Assembly: GCA_025617375.2 (NCBI GenBank)
Contig: JAMYGW020000004.1
Span: 868,001-932,000 of the forward strand
DNA: 64,000 bases
Source of the DNA: Acarospora socialis
Taxonomy: Eukaryota; Ascomycota; Lecanoromycetes; Acarosporales; Acarosporaceae
Direction of reading: 5' to 3'
In this document: one piece after another, positions 1-11,609 of the stretch
How the letters are laid out: the number at the start of each line of letters is the position of its first letter
Position numbering within the stretch: position 1 is the stretch's first letter
Made by a program: the position numbers and the translations under genes
Notes under the pieces: generated by a model
What the model was told of the DNA's origin: nothing
The model's input: the letters and a program-made list of their open reading frames with translations, nothing else
The model's database searches: none

Positions 1-79
1 TTCACGATAAGGCTAGCTGGTGTTTGAGCAACATGGAATTGGTATATCGTACATCAGAGGCCCTTCCATACTCCACGAT

Positions 80-450
80 CTACATACCAGACCCACTCGT
101 GCTACTTGACGTCTTCTGAGCGTAAACGAAAATTTGCTCCTCCGTGCCTGTATCAAATCCGACTTGCTTGAAACATGCAAGATAGTCGGCGAGCGGCGTC
201 GTGGTCTCCACGACCTCCTGCCCTAGCCAAGTGATCTTGATCTCCTTCCAATCACCGGGCACAGTGGGAAATAGGAAGAACCCTCTGTTTTTGAACCATG
301 TGTGAATCTGTGCAACGACCTGGTGGATGGCGGCTCAAGACATATGGAACAGAGCGAAGTAAGAGCACACGACGTCGAAGCTGTCAATCGTATCTAATTC
401 GGAGCCAAGTCTATCTACAGCAATTTCGAAAAGCCTGCTTTGTCTTCGTT
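80..450 (-). pseudogene. SAM-dependent methyltransferase, 3' remnant
   Basis: This is the C-terminal half of a small class I methyltransferase on the minus strand. It is recognised from the family pattern FDVVCSYFALFHM, then an IHTWF..RGFFLF stretch matching the usual IHxWLKPGGxLLF, then DWKEIKITWLGQE and a final VGFDT...FVYAQK. One in-frame TGA (335-337) falls directly after the ALFHMS segment, where the family normally carries Arg, so the frame is open except for this one stop. The N-terminal half with the glycine-rich SAM-binding loop is missing: upstream DNA (above about 450) in the minus direction shows no methyltransferase-like translation and is soon occupied by P450 sequence on the other strand. 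The family assignment is by motif recall. Substrate is unknown; with a P450 next door a secondary-metabolism tailoring role is inferred. An unusual intron removing the stop cannot be fully excluded. Confidence 0.6.
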
Positions 451-511
451 CAACCGCTATGGGTATGAGTGGCCACGACAAGGATAATGTCGAATTACTG
501 ACACCTTCAGC

Positions 512-1831
512 ATGCCTAACATGGTCTCCATGTCTGATAATTCCTCGCACACAGCTCGAAGGCGCGCACTTGGAGACGTATTGAGCAAAAGTACAATCCA
601 GACGTCGAGTGAAGTGCTCAAGATCTCACAGGTCCTGCCTAGCCGCTTGACTACCGTGATCGAAGCCAGCATTCACAAGCAACGAGTCATTCACTTCTAT
701 GGATTGAGCTAAGCCATTGGTCTAGACTTCATATCTGCCTACGTATTCAATCTCCATAACTGTGTCAATTGGATGCAGAATCTCTCGGCGTGCCGCAGAT
801 GGATGACGGTATATTTCCTTTCCAAATCAAGTCGTCCGTGGCCGATTGGTTCGCTCAATGGCATGCCGTGGTGGCAGAGAGCGCTGGGTGCGGGATATGT
901 CCCGCCTTCGGTCGTGGCAGCCGATGATGAGAGCGAAGTTATCAATCTGGAGCTCATCCAAGCCGTCAGAGCAGCGCCTAGGGAGGAAGCCCAGCAACAC
1001 TATACAGGACCAGTAGTCTACTACAACCTCCCCAGATCCTACGCATCCCGCGATCAAGGTCTGTCCCCTAGCGACATCCTGCGCATTGCCTCCGAGACGA
1101 TGGATCATATCGTGGCCGAGACCGATGCGACGGCCATCGTGATCATTTACGCTTTTCACGAGCTCTCGCGGCGTTCCGATCTCCGGGCAGCGTTGCGGAA
1201 GGAGCTCTCGTAGATTCCCTCACCACTGCGCCAGCCCATCGAGGACCACATCGTCAATATCGAACTCATTCGTACCGTCAATAGACTGCCACTTCTCGAT
1301 GCAACACTCATGGAAACCCTGCGTCTCCACTCTGAATCACCGGGAGCAACACCACGCATCCTACCCCGATGGGGCACCAATCTAGCAGGCTACGACATCC
1401 CGGCCGGCACCCAAGTCGCAGCGCAAGCGTGTTGTCTGCATCGCAACGAAGGTGTGTTCCCGGACCCAGAGGTCTGGCGTATCGAGCGCTGGCTGCATCC
1501 AGAGAAGGAGCAGCGAGAGGAGATGAACAGCTGGTTTTGGCCGTTTGGTAGCGGGTCGAGGAAGTGTGCTGGTAATCATTTTGCGATTCAATTAGGTACA
1601 TCTGGACTGATCACTCTGCCCCCTTTACGTGTTAGGACCAGAATGAGTGGAACATGGTCAAAGCGTACGGCTGACAATGACGGGTTGACAGAGATTAAGT
1701 TCGTGCTTACGGCACTCTACACTAACCATGTGACGAGCATTGTTGATGACAAGGGTGTTGAGCATGTTGATGCCTTGATCGCTGGGCCCAGAGGTCATAA
1801 GTTAGTCCTCAAGTTCGAGGAGGCTGGGTAG
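512..1831 (+). pseudogene. Cytochrome P450, 5'-truncated with two in-frame stops
   Basis: A single reading frame carries P450 landmarks: a B/C-helix region (ARRRALGDVLSKS), LDFISAYVF, an I-helix segment (SETMDHIVAETDATA), the K-helix ETLRLHSE (ExxR), WRIERW near the PERF position, and the heme loop FGSGSRKCAG with its cysteine. An intron at 1596-1691 (phase 1, acceptor TTGACAG) joins ..HFAIQ-L to EIKFVLTALYTN, which fits the P450 C-terminus; the protein ends at 1829. The frame is broken by TAA at 710-712 and TAG at 1211-1213. About 100 N-terminal residues (membrane anchor and proline hinge) are absent, and the DNA where they should lie encodes the oppositely oriented methyltransferase relic. 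Both stops would be undone by a single T-to-C reading of CAA or CAG, the context expected of RIP-type C-to-T change; that cause is inference. Substrate and CYP family are unknown. Confidence 0.75.
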
Positions 1832-2433
1832 GGAAGGGCACTGCAAAGCCATGTTCCGTTCGGTTGTTTATTGCTCTTCTAGGGTTAGATAACCAGATCT
1901 GAAACATATTTGTATTCGTAGCTGAGGTTTGGAGCTTGTGACAGCAAACAGCCTGCGGATCATCCACAAAAGCTCTTATATGTAAGTGACAGCATGTGAC
2001 CCAACACAGACAAACGCAGCACGTTTGAATCCTCTCGAATGATCGATTCAGTCAGAATTGTACTATGCGGTCAAGCACCTTTGAACCATCCACCAGGAGC
2101 TCCATCCTGACTCAAATTTTCCTCAGATGAACGTTCCATTTCTTCACTTATGTACTGCTCTACACTTCGTACATATCACCTTAGCATCAGACCGAACCAG
2201 TACTATAGCAGGGAGAACCTACATATAGACTCCAGCAACTTTTCTTCGTCCATCAATGGTGATTGCCGGCACAGAAAGCGCTAACCCTTTTAGTCATCGC
2301 GAACAACAATGCATCGTCGAGTCACGTTTTACGGCGGACCACAACTCTCACGACAAGCCAATAGCGACTACCTCCAAACCTGTCGTTCTTTCTGCGCTCT
2401 AGGCTATGCTGCCCGTCGCGCGTCCCATTCGCG
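1832..2433. other. Intergenic, upstream of SLX4
   Basis: This holds the 3' flank of the P450 relic and the presumed promoter and 5' UTR of SLX4. I see no ORF, repeat or RNA gene in it. Confidence 0.6.
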
Positions 2434-5271
2434 ATGACTATGGCTGAAGTTATCGTTCTCTCATCATCCCCGGCCCCGTCTACGATCAGCATCACGCCGC
2501 GACCAGCACGGTTGAGTCAAATGTCTTCTTCTCCAGGATTGCCGTCTCCGTCTATTCTGATGAAAGCTGAGAAGTCCAGCCCACCGGGCGGGTATTGCGC
2601 GGTACAATTGCCGGAGGAATCAATTGGGGGCTTTGCGCCCGCTGTGAGCTTGACGAAGGTTGGAGCTTCAGGACTCGATCAAATAACTCAAGATGGGAAA
2701 CATAGCGCTAGTGGGCTCCTATTCTCGGCTCCGGAAACGGTCGGAGTCGATCCAGAGACGCCGATGAAGCCTAAGCCGAGGAAGCGCGTTCCGACTGGAA
2801 GTAAGGGCGCCGTCGCTCCGAAGAAGGCAAGAGCGTCGACCAAAGCGGCGGATAAGCTTACGGAAGATGGTAATGAAATTGGCAGAGACAGGATCCTCCA
2901 AGGTCTACAAGGTGCGGTCATGGATAAGAAGCCTAGAAAGCCTCGGGTCAAGAAGGATAAAGTCGAGGGACAGCCAAAAATCAAGAAGGGAAAGATCACG
3001 AAGCCAGGAACTGAGGACGGGAAAGATAAGACACTCATCAAAAGGAAGCGTTCAACCTTGATTAGTGGAACAGTCAAATCTGCGGGCAATACTGGGAGCC
3101 CTGATGTGGTTGAGCTTCCTACTACGGAGCAAGATCTTGGTCTAGACAAGGCTGTGACGAGGAGGAAATGCTGGACGCCGCCGAAGGACACCGGCCAGTT
3201 GGTGTCGGGAGCATGCGAGAAGACGGGGTCCATTGTGCGGTCGATCGAACCACTTCCCATCACGTCCGTGGATCCTTCGTCGAGGAGCTTCGGTAGTCTT
3301 TTCTCAAACTTTGGATTTGCGCAAGAACCGGAATGTCGCGTAGTGCCACAAGTTCCACGCGACTGTGATGGCGTAGTCCTGACAAAGCGGCGTAAGATCG
3401 AGGCAAGTTCCATTCAAACCAGAATATAACGACATATTTTGTTGACTGTGGGGTACCAGCTTCAAGACGTTGCCGTCCAGAGCAGGACTACGACTACCGT
3501 CTCAAAGAGGAGCAAGTCACCGAAAAAGAAGCCTGTTACCATAACAGAGAAAGCCACTGCTCAATATGTGGTTAAGGATCTGAAACCCACTGCGCCCCTA
3601 CTCCAGTACTTTGTACCCCAGGATCCGGTTGGTACTGGCTGTTGTCGGGTCATTGATAACGAGGACACTACCCAAGCCAAGAATTCGACAAAGCCTGCCA
3701 AGGCCACCAGTGCAAAACGAAAAGCAAAGAAAGCTACAGCTGCTTTGCCCTCACTGCTGTCCCCAGAGTCTGCCCTCAAGAAAGTGAGCAGTCAAGACAT
3801 CTTGTTCGGTACTTCCAGTCAGCTGGCCGAGGAAGAATCACCGACCTTTTTGAGGGAACTGCAACAGGCTCTGAAGGTTTCCGAGATTGCATCTAATGAG
3901 GACTCGTTCATTGACTCTGCTTACGGTGGCGAAACGCCGACAAAGCCCAAAGCGATTAGGGCTTTGACATGCGCTCGCGTTTCCTCAGGACGATTATGGG
4001 CTAGCGCCGCTCGAGACTTTGAGGGAAATCTTATGGATGCGGAGGTCGTCAATCTGGCTCACTCATCACCTGTCGCCACGGGCTCCAAAGGCACTGACCC
4101 CAGCAGTCAGTCCGCAAACGAGCTCCACGCATTGCCCATGGGGAAGAGTAAGGACAATACCTGGATGGTACTGGATAATAAAACTATCACTGAACCCATC
4201 AAAGACAGAGCAGCGGAGCACAGTGGAGAGCAAGAACCCACGCCATCAAACGATCAGCTCGTCACATCTAGTCACTCTAAAGATGTGTCCTTAGAGAAAG
4301 GTTCGAAAGGCAGATCTCCGGCGAGAAAGCCGAGCAAGACAAAGAGCAAGACCACTACGGTACAGTCTTCTCAGACCATTCAAAAGCCAGAATATGGGGG
4401 CTACCCGACCGCTAAGCTAGCTATCGAGCTCGCCTCGTACGGCTTTAAGCCTATAAAGAGTCGCGACCAGATGATTGCCTTACTAGAAAAGTGCTGGGAA
4501 GGTAAAAGTAGAGTTGCGCTGCAGTCATTAACTACAAACACCACCCCTCTTACTTCCGGCCCGCCGAATACCAAAGGCGTTGCAGAAGCCGACAACGGCG
4601 TGGGAAAGCCACAATCCCGGAGCATGAGCGGAAAAGCTTCGTCACTTGGGGCGCTCCGTCCTGCAGAACCAGCTCAAGGAGCAGAACCCGTACCCAAAAA
4701 GCCACGAGGCCGGCCACGGAAAACTACAACCGCCGAACTCTCCACCGGCGCAACTCAGCAGCCTAAAGAAACGTGCGCCAAGACGGCAGCCCCCTCGCCC
4801 AAAACGCAGAAGCCCACCACAGCCAAGCGAAAAGCCACGCCCGCCACAACGGTCGAAGAGATCTCCGACTCAGATACGCCACCGACCCCATCGCCACCCC
4901 GCCGTCGCTCCTCTCGCTCCTCGCCTACGACTCCCCGCCCCCTCAACCTCCGACTCGCTTCCGCAGCTGAACCGACGCCAAGCCTCTCGCCCGCAGCGGC
5001 GCAGACCCAGCTATTCGGCAACATCACCAAAGCCATCACCACATTCCCTCGAAGCACCGACCCGAAACATCCGACCTGGCACGAGAAGATCCTGATGTAC
5101 GATCCAATCGTGCTGGAGGACCTGGCATATTGGCTGAATACGGAGGGGCTGGGAATGGTAGGTGTGGATGAGGAGGTGGGGCCTGGGGTGGTGAAGGCCT
5201 GGTGTGAGAGGAAGAGCGTTTGTTGCTTGTGGAGGGAGAATTTGAGGGGTGGGGGGCGGGCGAGGCATTAG
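2434..5271 (+). CDS. SLX4: Structure-specific endonuclease scaffold SLX4
   Basis: SLX4 is the scaffold of the SLX1-SLX4 nuclease that cuts branched DNA (flaps, replication forks, Holliday junctions) in the nucleus. Exons are 2434-3402 and 3460-5271, giving 926 aa. The intron is of the rare GC-AG type (GAG|GCAAGT...TACCAG|CTT), and splicing joins RRKIE to LQDVAV as in fungal SLX4. The N-terminus MTMAEVIVLSSSPAP has the SSSP motif typical of fungal family members. The long middle is low-complexity, Ser/Thr/Lys-rich and presumably disordered, with an AT-hook-like KKPRGRPRK near residue 735. A conserved helical block (TAKLAIELASYGFKPIKS) lies near residue 640. The C-terminal SLX1-binding domain (about 840-920) is clear: HEKILMYDPIVLEDL and WLNTEGLGMVG, then KAWCERKSVCC. 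The first ATG is used; a second lies two codons on. Family assignment is secure, regulation unknown. Confidence 0.93.
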
Positions 5272-5904
5272 GGGTTTGTCGTGGGACTTAGGGATGTATA
5301 GGTTTGTTGGGTTACGGAGCATGGGTCATGAGTATGTATGTTCATAGCCGATGGTAGTTATAGGACTTTTATTTTGCGCGTGTGGTGTATGCAAATCCAT
5401 CACAGTATCTGTCTTAGCACAGTTGCCGTCCATCATGAACATGAGAGGGATAGAGAAGTAATCTACGCGGAGTACACACAATGAGGAAATACAGCTGACT
5501 CCTGTAAACGTATAAAGGTTAAACTGTGCATGGGCGGAATGGAAGGATAATTCTGAGCAGTATCAGTAATAATCCGGACTCGTACTCGATAGATCAGCTT
5601 TCCGCCCCTGACGCTCGGCTTGGAACTGTACCGAACACGGAGTAACCCCACACCAAGCCTCCCCCACTGCTTGCTTTGGTAATTCTCGGCATCAGAGCCG
5701 ACTTAACCCAAACATAGCTTCAACCGCCATCGCCGAAGGGGAAGGTAAAGGAGCTGTGGAGCTCTATAACTTTCTGATGCACTGACTATCTGAGGTATTC
5801 GTTCAAACCGAGCTGCACTTTGTTCCTGACCTCGTCTCACCTTCCGTCCAAAAACTTGGGCAGGAGGGGTGCAATTGGCGGATCGTTCGCTGACTTGCTT
5901 TGCC
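5272..5904. other. Intergenic, SLX4 3' end to M28 peptidase
   Basis: SLX4 3' UTR and the promoter of the downstream peptidase. Short ORFs here show no recognisable protein and no repeat is evident. A GTG-initiated extension of the peptidase frame reaches 5869, but no ATG precedes 5905. Confidence 0.5.
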
Positions 5905-8422
5905 ATGGACAGAATGAGTGAGAAAGCACTCATGGCGAACGAACACACGGCTTTGCTTCAGACCGTCCAGGTCGCTCCCCCACGACAACGTTATTCGCAC
6001 AGCTCCATTCGCCGAGTCTGCACCGTCGCCCTCACGCTCTCCCTCGTGGTTGTTGGTACCCTTTTCCTAGTACCTGTACGCTTCGTGCCATCATCACGTT
6101 GGCACGGCGCCGGCGCGACATGGTACTTTGCATGGTCGTCACCGTATCCACATGAAGCATGGCCCGCAAGCGACGGGGTGTCATACAAGGAGTTGCAAAA
6201 CATCATTCTAACGACGCCGCAAGAGGAGAAAATCCGACACTGGAGCGAATATTACACGGCTGGGCCACATCTAGCTGGCAAGAACTTCAGTCAGGCACTC
6301 TGGACACGAGACAGGTGGCAGGAGTTCGGGGTCCAGGATTCCAGTATTGTATCCTACGACGTCTATGTCAACTACCCCGCTGGTCATCGACTGGCGCTGC
6401 TAGAGAAGAGCGGCAAAGGTAAGCGAGACGGAAAGGAGCCCGAGTACAAAGTCAAATACGAAGCCAGTCTTGACGAGGACGTGCTCGAAGAGGATCCCAC
6501 GAGCGGCCTAGATACCCGCATACCGACATTTCACGGATACTCGGCGAGCGGCAACGTCACGGCGCAGTATGTGTATGTCAACTTTGGGACCTACCAGGAT
6601 TTTGAGGATGTCTTGAAGGCAAATGTGAGCTTGGAGGGCAGAATTGCCCTGGTGAAGTATGGCGGTATCTTTCGAGGACTGAAGGTCAAGCGTGCTCAAG
6701 AGCTTGGCATGGTTGGTACTATTATCTACACTGATCCTGAGGAAGATGGCGAGATTACGGAGGAGAATGGTTACAAGACCTATCCGGACGGCCCAGCCAG
6801 GAATCCGAGCAGTGTACAAAGAGGAAGCACCCAGTTCTTGAGTGAGCATAGCACCTTATAAGGTCAACCGAAGCGCCTTGGCTAATGCTCAAGCAATAGG
6901 TGTGGCGCCAGGAGACCCTACTACTCCAGGCTACCCCTCAAAGCCCGGTGTTCCACGTCAAGACGTGGATAAAGCTATTCCATCAATCCCATCGATTCCC
7001 ATTTCCTACCAGGATGCCCTGCCCTTACTGAAAGCGCTCAACGGACACGGGCCAAAGGCTGCCGACTTCCCTGAGCGTTGGCGACACGGCGGTTTAGGTT
7101 ACAAAGGCGTCGACTACAACGTCGGGCCATCGCCTGAACATCTAGTGCTCAATCTAGTTAACGAACAGGAGTACGTCACAACACCAATGTGGAACGTAAT
7201 CGGCATCATCAACGGTACTCTTCCCGATGAAGTCATCATCCTCGGTAACCACCGCGACGCTTGGATCGCAGGGGGGGCCGGTGATCCCAACAGCGGATCC
7301 GCAGCCATGAACGAAGTGGTGCGAAGCTTCGGAAAGGCGCTCGGGAAAGGCTGGAAACCACTACGGACGATCGTCTTCGCCAGCTGGGATGGTGAAGAGT
7401 ATGGCCTTATCGGCTCGACCGAATGGGTCGAAGAGTACCTGCCCTGGCTCTCCAAGAGCGCCATCGCCTACCTGAACGTCGACGTCGGCGCACGAGGCCC
7501 GAACTTCCAATCCTCGGCCAGCCCGCTCCTCAACAAGGCCCTCTACGAAGCCACGTCGCTCGTGCAGTCGCCCAACCAAACCGTGCACGGGCAAACGGTG
7601 CGCGACGTGTGGAACGGCCACATCGCCACCATGGGCAGCGGCAGCGACTTCACCGCCTTCCAAGACTTCGCCGGCGTGCCGAGCGTCGACCTCGGCTTCG
7701 CCAACGGGCCCCGCGACGCCGTCTACCACTACCACTCCAACTATGACAGCTTCGCGTGGATGGACCGCTTCGGCGACCCGGGCTGGCACTACCACGTCGC
7801 CATCACCAAGCTCTGGGCCCTCTTCGCCGCCCGCCTCGTCGAGACGCCCGTCATCCCCTTCAACGCGACCGACTACGCCACCGGCTTGAAGACCTACCTC
7901 GACGCCGTCAAAGCCAGAGCCGACTCCGGCACCGCCAACTCGCCCGTCGACGCCTCGTCGGCCTTCAAGGCTCTGGAACACGCCATCGCCGCCCTGCATA
8001 ATGCAACGACGTCCTTCGACGCCCACGCCGCGCACCTCGCCGCCTCCCTCGGCGCCGACGTGCCCTGGTGGAAGTGGTGGGAGAAGGTCAAGCTGTACGT
8101 GCAGGTCAAGGCCGTCAACGACAAGTACAAGTTCTTCGAGCGCCAGTTCTTGCACCAGGAAGGCCTCGATGGTCGGACTTGGTTCAAACACGTCGTGTTT
8201 GCGCCGGGCCTGTGGACGGGGTATGCGGGCGCGACCTTCCCGGGCTTGGTGGAAAGTGTTGATGCCGGGGATCGTGAGGGGGTGAAGGTTCGTTTTTTTC
8301 CTTCCAACCTCTTTGGTGTCGGTTTCTTGGCGGTTGTGTTTGCTGACGTTTTTGTTGGGTGGCAGAGGTGGAGTGATATTATCGTCGGCTTGGTGGATAA
8401 GGCGACGGAGTCGTTGAAGTAG
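5905..8422 (+). CDS. M28 zinc peptidase, glutamate carboxypeptidase II / Vps70 type
   Basis: A type II membrane peptidase of the transferrin-receptor/GCPII fold. Exons 5905-6841, 6900-8287 and 8366-8422 give 793 aa; the second intron (78 bp) is in frame. Order: short cytoplasmic tail, one transmembrane helix at about 38-58, a protease-associated domain (..GRIALVKYGGIFRGLKV..), the M28 catalytic domain, and a C-terminal TFR-like dimerisation region. All catalytic landmarks are present: NHRDAW (His), GAGDPNSG (bridging Asp), WDGEEYGL (catalytic and ligand Glu), YLNVDVG (Asp) and YHYHSNYDS (His). It should therefore be an active peptidase, unlike transferrin receptors. Fungal relatives (yeast Vps70/Tre1/Tre2) act in vacuolar or endosomal membranes; that location is inferred. 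The start at 5905 sits in a good context (GCCATGG); ATG at 5914 is an alternative. Codon use becomes markedly GC-rich after about 7,400. Confidence 0.93.
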
Positions 8423-8749
8423 GTATGTACAAGTTGAACTGACGTGACAAGTGGAGCGGGTATGGGCTGGATTTCTTGGAGAACGAACGATAAGGATTGG
8501 GTGAGATTATATACAGGCGTGTACACACCAATCTCTATTTGATAGGACCCATAGTAGCTTGGCAGACGGTCGACGTGAACATGATCTGAACGTAATCTTA
8601 CAATTTTTACTTCTTGAATGATGCTGCAACGTTATGTACACCTCAGCCCGTTCTCCACACCGACCAACTCACACGTATGAGTATCGTATCTTCGTAATAC
8701 CATTACGCATAAAACTCGTTATTTCATCACCTTTTACCGGCGCAAGAAG
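8423..8749. other. Intergenic between convergent genes
   Basis: Shared 3' space of the peptidase (plus) and the MFS transporter (minus). It presumably holds both poly(A) regions. Nothing else is seen. Confidence 0.6.
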
Positions 8750-10954
8750 TCAATGGTAACTCGTCCCCCCAGTCCCCCACCCGCTCCTCGTCTGGCCGAG
8801 ATTAATACTCAACCTCCTCCCTCCCCCAGGTCCCAGGCCCTCCCTCATCCCGATCGGACTCGACATCCGTCGGTGGAGATCCATCACCGACGCGGGAGCC
8901 AGATTCGACGTAGTAGACGTGGAGATTTCTTTCCTCTTCGTCGCCATTGGCGTTAACGAGGGCGGTAAGGCATGCGGATCGCTGTTGGTGGCGGCGAAAG
9001 AGTCCGGTTCTTCGGTCAGGACGTCGTCCACCAAAGCAGATGGAAGAGACGGTGGGTCGTTGGTATCGGTGTCGGCGATGGTGTCCTCGTCGTTGTCGTC
9101 ATCGTCATCGATACCGTGATCGAGTTCGTCCTCGGACTCCTCGCCATCGGCCGCGCCTCCGAAACCCTCCATCTCGACGAGCCACCAGACGGGAATGGCA
9201 CCGACGGCGGCGAGCGCGGCGAGGGTCCACCACGGCACGATGACGTAGCCAGCAGCGACGCCCAGCGAGAAGGTGCTGCCACCGATAGCGGGGCCGGCGG
9301 CGCGGCCGAGGGCGGAGACGCTGGTGGCGACGCCGTTGAGGGTGCCGAGGATGCGGAGGGAGACGGCGGAGTTGGTGAGGAGAATGGTCGAGCAAGGGAA
9401 AGCGAAGATGACGCCCCAGCATTTGAGGAACATGATGGCGAACATGACGGCTTGTTGCGTGGCGGGCGTCGGGAGGAGGACGGTGAAGGGAGTGAGGAGG
9501 TAGACGACGGGGAAGGTCAGGGTGCACACGCGGAGGCAGTTAAGGACGCCGAAGCGGCGGGCGACGGGCGGGAAGATCAGGAATTGGATGACCATGCCGC
9601 AGATGCCGTACAAGGTGAAGAGGAGGCCGATGCGTTCGGAATCTGAAAATTTTGGGGTGAGCGGAGGCAAACGTAGAGGATCTGAAGGGTCTGGGAGATG
9701 TACCGATGCCAAAGCCACCTGCGAATTTTAGTGGGAGTTTCACTTCGGGGTTGTTGTCCCGCTTCTGGGCAGGCAAATGCATGAAAATAGGAATGAGCTG
9801 GTCGAACGCAACGGAGTGAAGCGCGAGCAGGCTGTATGTGATGAGATTAATATTAGATTGTCGAGAAAAGACTTCTCTGTATCCTGGAGGTGCTTGAGGG
9901 GTGGTGGTCTTGGAGTCTTTCTTTGTGAGAGTTTCGGTGTCCTCCTCGTACGCGCTAGATGATGAGTATCTATGTGAGCGCTTGAGCAAAGAGGAAGCTT
10001 GCTCGTCATCGATCGAATTCCGCTGTTTCTTCCGCTTCGTGAATAGCCCAACGAAGAGCTTGCCCAATACTCGACCGTAGTCACGTCTATGTTTCCGGGT
10101 CTCGAGAGTTTCCTACTCATTATTAGCCTACAACCCGCTGAGTATATGCAATGACTAGACGTACCTTGAGGAAGAGAACCCCAGTCGTGAATCCAATCAA
10201 GAAGAAAAGGCATGCAACCAAATTCGGGAGAGCAAAAGGGTATCTTCTGAAAAACACACTCTTCCCAAAGAGCTCCGGATGCCTCTCGGCCGGATTCGCT
10301 AGCGCTCCACCAAAGGCAGGGCCAAAGATACTCCCGATGGTCCATATCAGGGGCATCACACTGAAAGCCCTGGGCTGCAATTCCTTTTGCGGTACCATCT
10401 CCGCCACCGTGGTCCTGATAATGCCCACATTGCCGTTCCCAAGTCCCGTCAAAGCCCGAGCCACGATGGCCCACGGCAGAGACGTCGAAAAGCCGAAGAG
10501 AATGCTGGTCGTCATGGTGCACATCATGCCAGCTAGGATGGCAGGTTTGCGGCCATATCGATCCGACATCCGCCCCCAGATGATCCCCGTGAGACATTGA
10601 CTCAGAGAGAAGACGGCGGAGGTGATGCCGGCCCAATATGCGACTTTGGTCTTGGGCACGTGGAAGCTTTCGATCATTTCTGGCTGCAGGAGTATTTTAG
10701 TTTGTAGATGAGTACAGGCGAGCATAATGGGCACTCACGAGGTAGGGAAACACTGAGGTCAAGGCAACTGGAAGCACGGATCAGAAGTGTTCGGGTGCCC
10801 TCATCGAGGTAAAGCTCACCCGGTTCGGCGAAGCGACATATTGCTGGATTGAGAAACTCATCAGCAGTGATTCCCTCGTTGAGACCGATGTTGCCTTACA
10901 AAGAATAATAAGCTGCTGGACAGGCAGCTTTGGTGTCTTCCTACTCTTCGCCAT
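8750..10954 (-). CDS. Major facilitator superfamily transporter (YCR023C/ZIF-like)
   Basis: A 12-helix MFS transporter of 642 aa. Exons on the minus strand: 10954-10900, 10843-10820 (24 nt), 10767-10739 (29 nt), 10683-10165, 10112-9704, 9642-8750. The lengths sum to 643 codons exactly, and every junction restores a conserved MFS stretch: LPVQQLIIL-SICRFAEPV-ALTSVFPYL-PEMIESFHV. Motif A is visible as GRMSDRYGRKPA. A long charged cytoplasmic loop (KRKKQRNSIDDEQ..SSSSAYEE) separates the two six-helix halves. The C-tail is acidic (EESEDELDHG..DDDDDNDED) and ends in RRLSINLGQTRSG, which I recall as conserved in this fungal subgroup. Relatives are annotated as zinc-induced-facilitator-like or multidrug transporters, but the substrate is unknown. 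The start ATG at 10954 gives MAKSRKTPKLPVQQL; upstream codons in frame look non-coding. Confidence 0.9.
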
Positions 10955-11609
10955 CCTGCCCACGCACAGGTTCCAAACAACTCTCAAGTGGCGGTCAGTC
11001 GTTGTTATTGTTGCATTTTCTTGATGAACATATCAAACAGTTATCAATTGTTTGCTTTAGAACACAGCGGATACCTTCTTTCTTATTTACATTCATTAGA
11101 TTATTCAATCTCATGGACTGCGCCCTGAACGGCATTAACTCGGTTATCGGTGGGGTTGTGTGGCGTAGTTGATAAGCGGGCGCCATTGCTATCTGCCTTA
11201 TCCTCACCGCCAGCCATGCAGCGCCCCATCTAACAGGGTAGGCTATCAAACCTTATGTGGCTACGCACTTCCGTCTGTACCTACTCTTTATAGTATTGCT
11301 GGCCTCGCACATATGATGCAGTCACGCCTTGGGAATTTAACGTGCCTCCAGCTCAGAACTCGACGGTGAATAAACTCTGATGCCTTCATGCTTGGAACTA
11401 CCTTAGTATATCGGAGGAACGGAACAGAGTGATACTAGATGATGTACATTGTAACAATACTGAGTGTGGAGATAACCCTCCCTGCCTTACATCCGCCGAG
11501 GTATCAAGCCAACTCCTCCCATCCTGTTTACGTGTGAATGTCAAACACCACTACCAGCCAAGGGTTGAGTAGGATATACCACAGCAAACGCCTATCATGT
11601 GATATAAAA
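10955..11609. other. Intergenic, MFS promoter side
   Basis: It lies upstream of the MFS gene and downstream of the Zn2Cys6 gene. It is moderately AT-rich. I see no supported gene or RNA. Confidence 0.5.

Noticed and set aside
5869-5904. GTG-initiated N-terminal extension of the M28 peptidase
   Set aside because: Nuclear genes rarely start at GTG, and ATG 5905 has a good context; the extra residues look non-coding.
7361-8191. 276-aa minus-strand ORF of Val/Gly/Glu-rich composition
   Set aside because: Exactly antisense to the GC-rich M28 peptidase exon; third-position GC bias leaves the complementary frame open. No domain is recognisable.
8972-9646. 224-aa plus-strand ORF rich in Asp, Gly and Glu
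   Set aside because: Antisense to the conserved C-terminal half of the MFS transporter; composition is that of a shadow frame.
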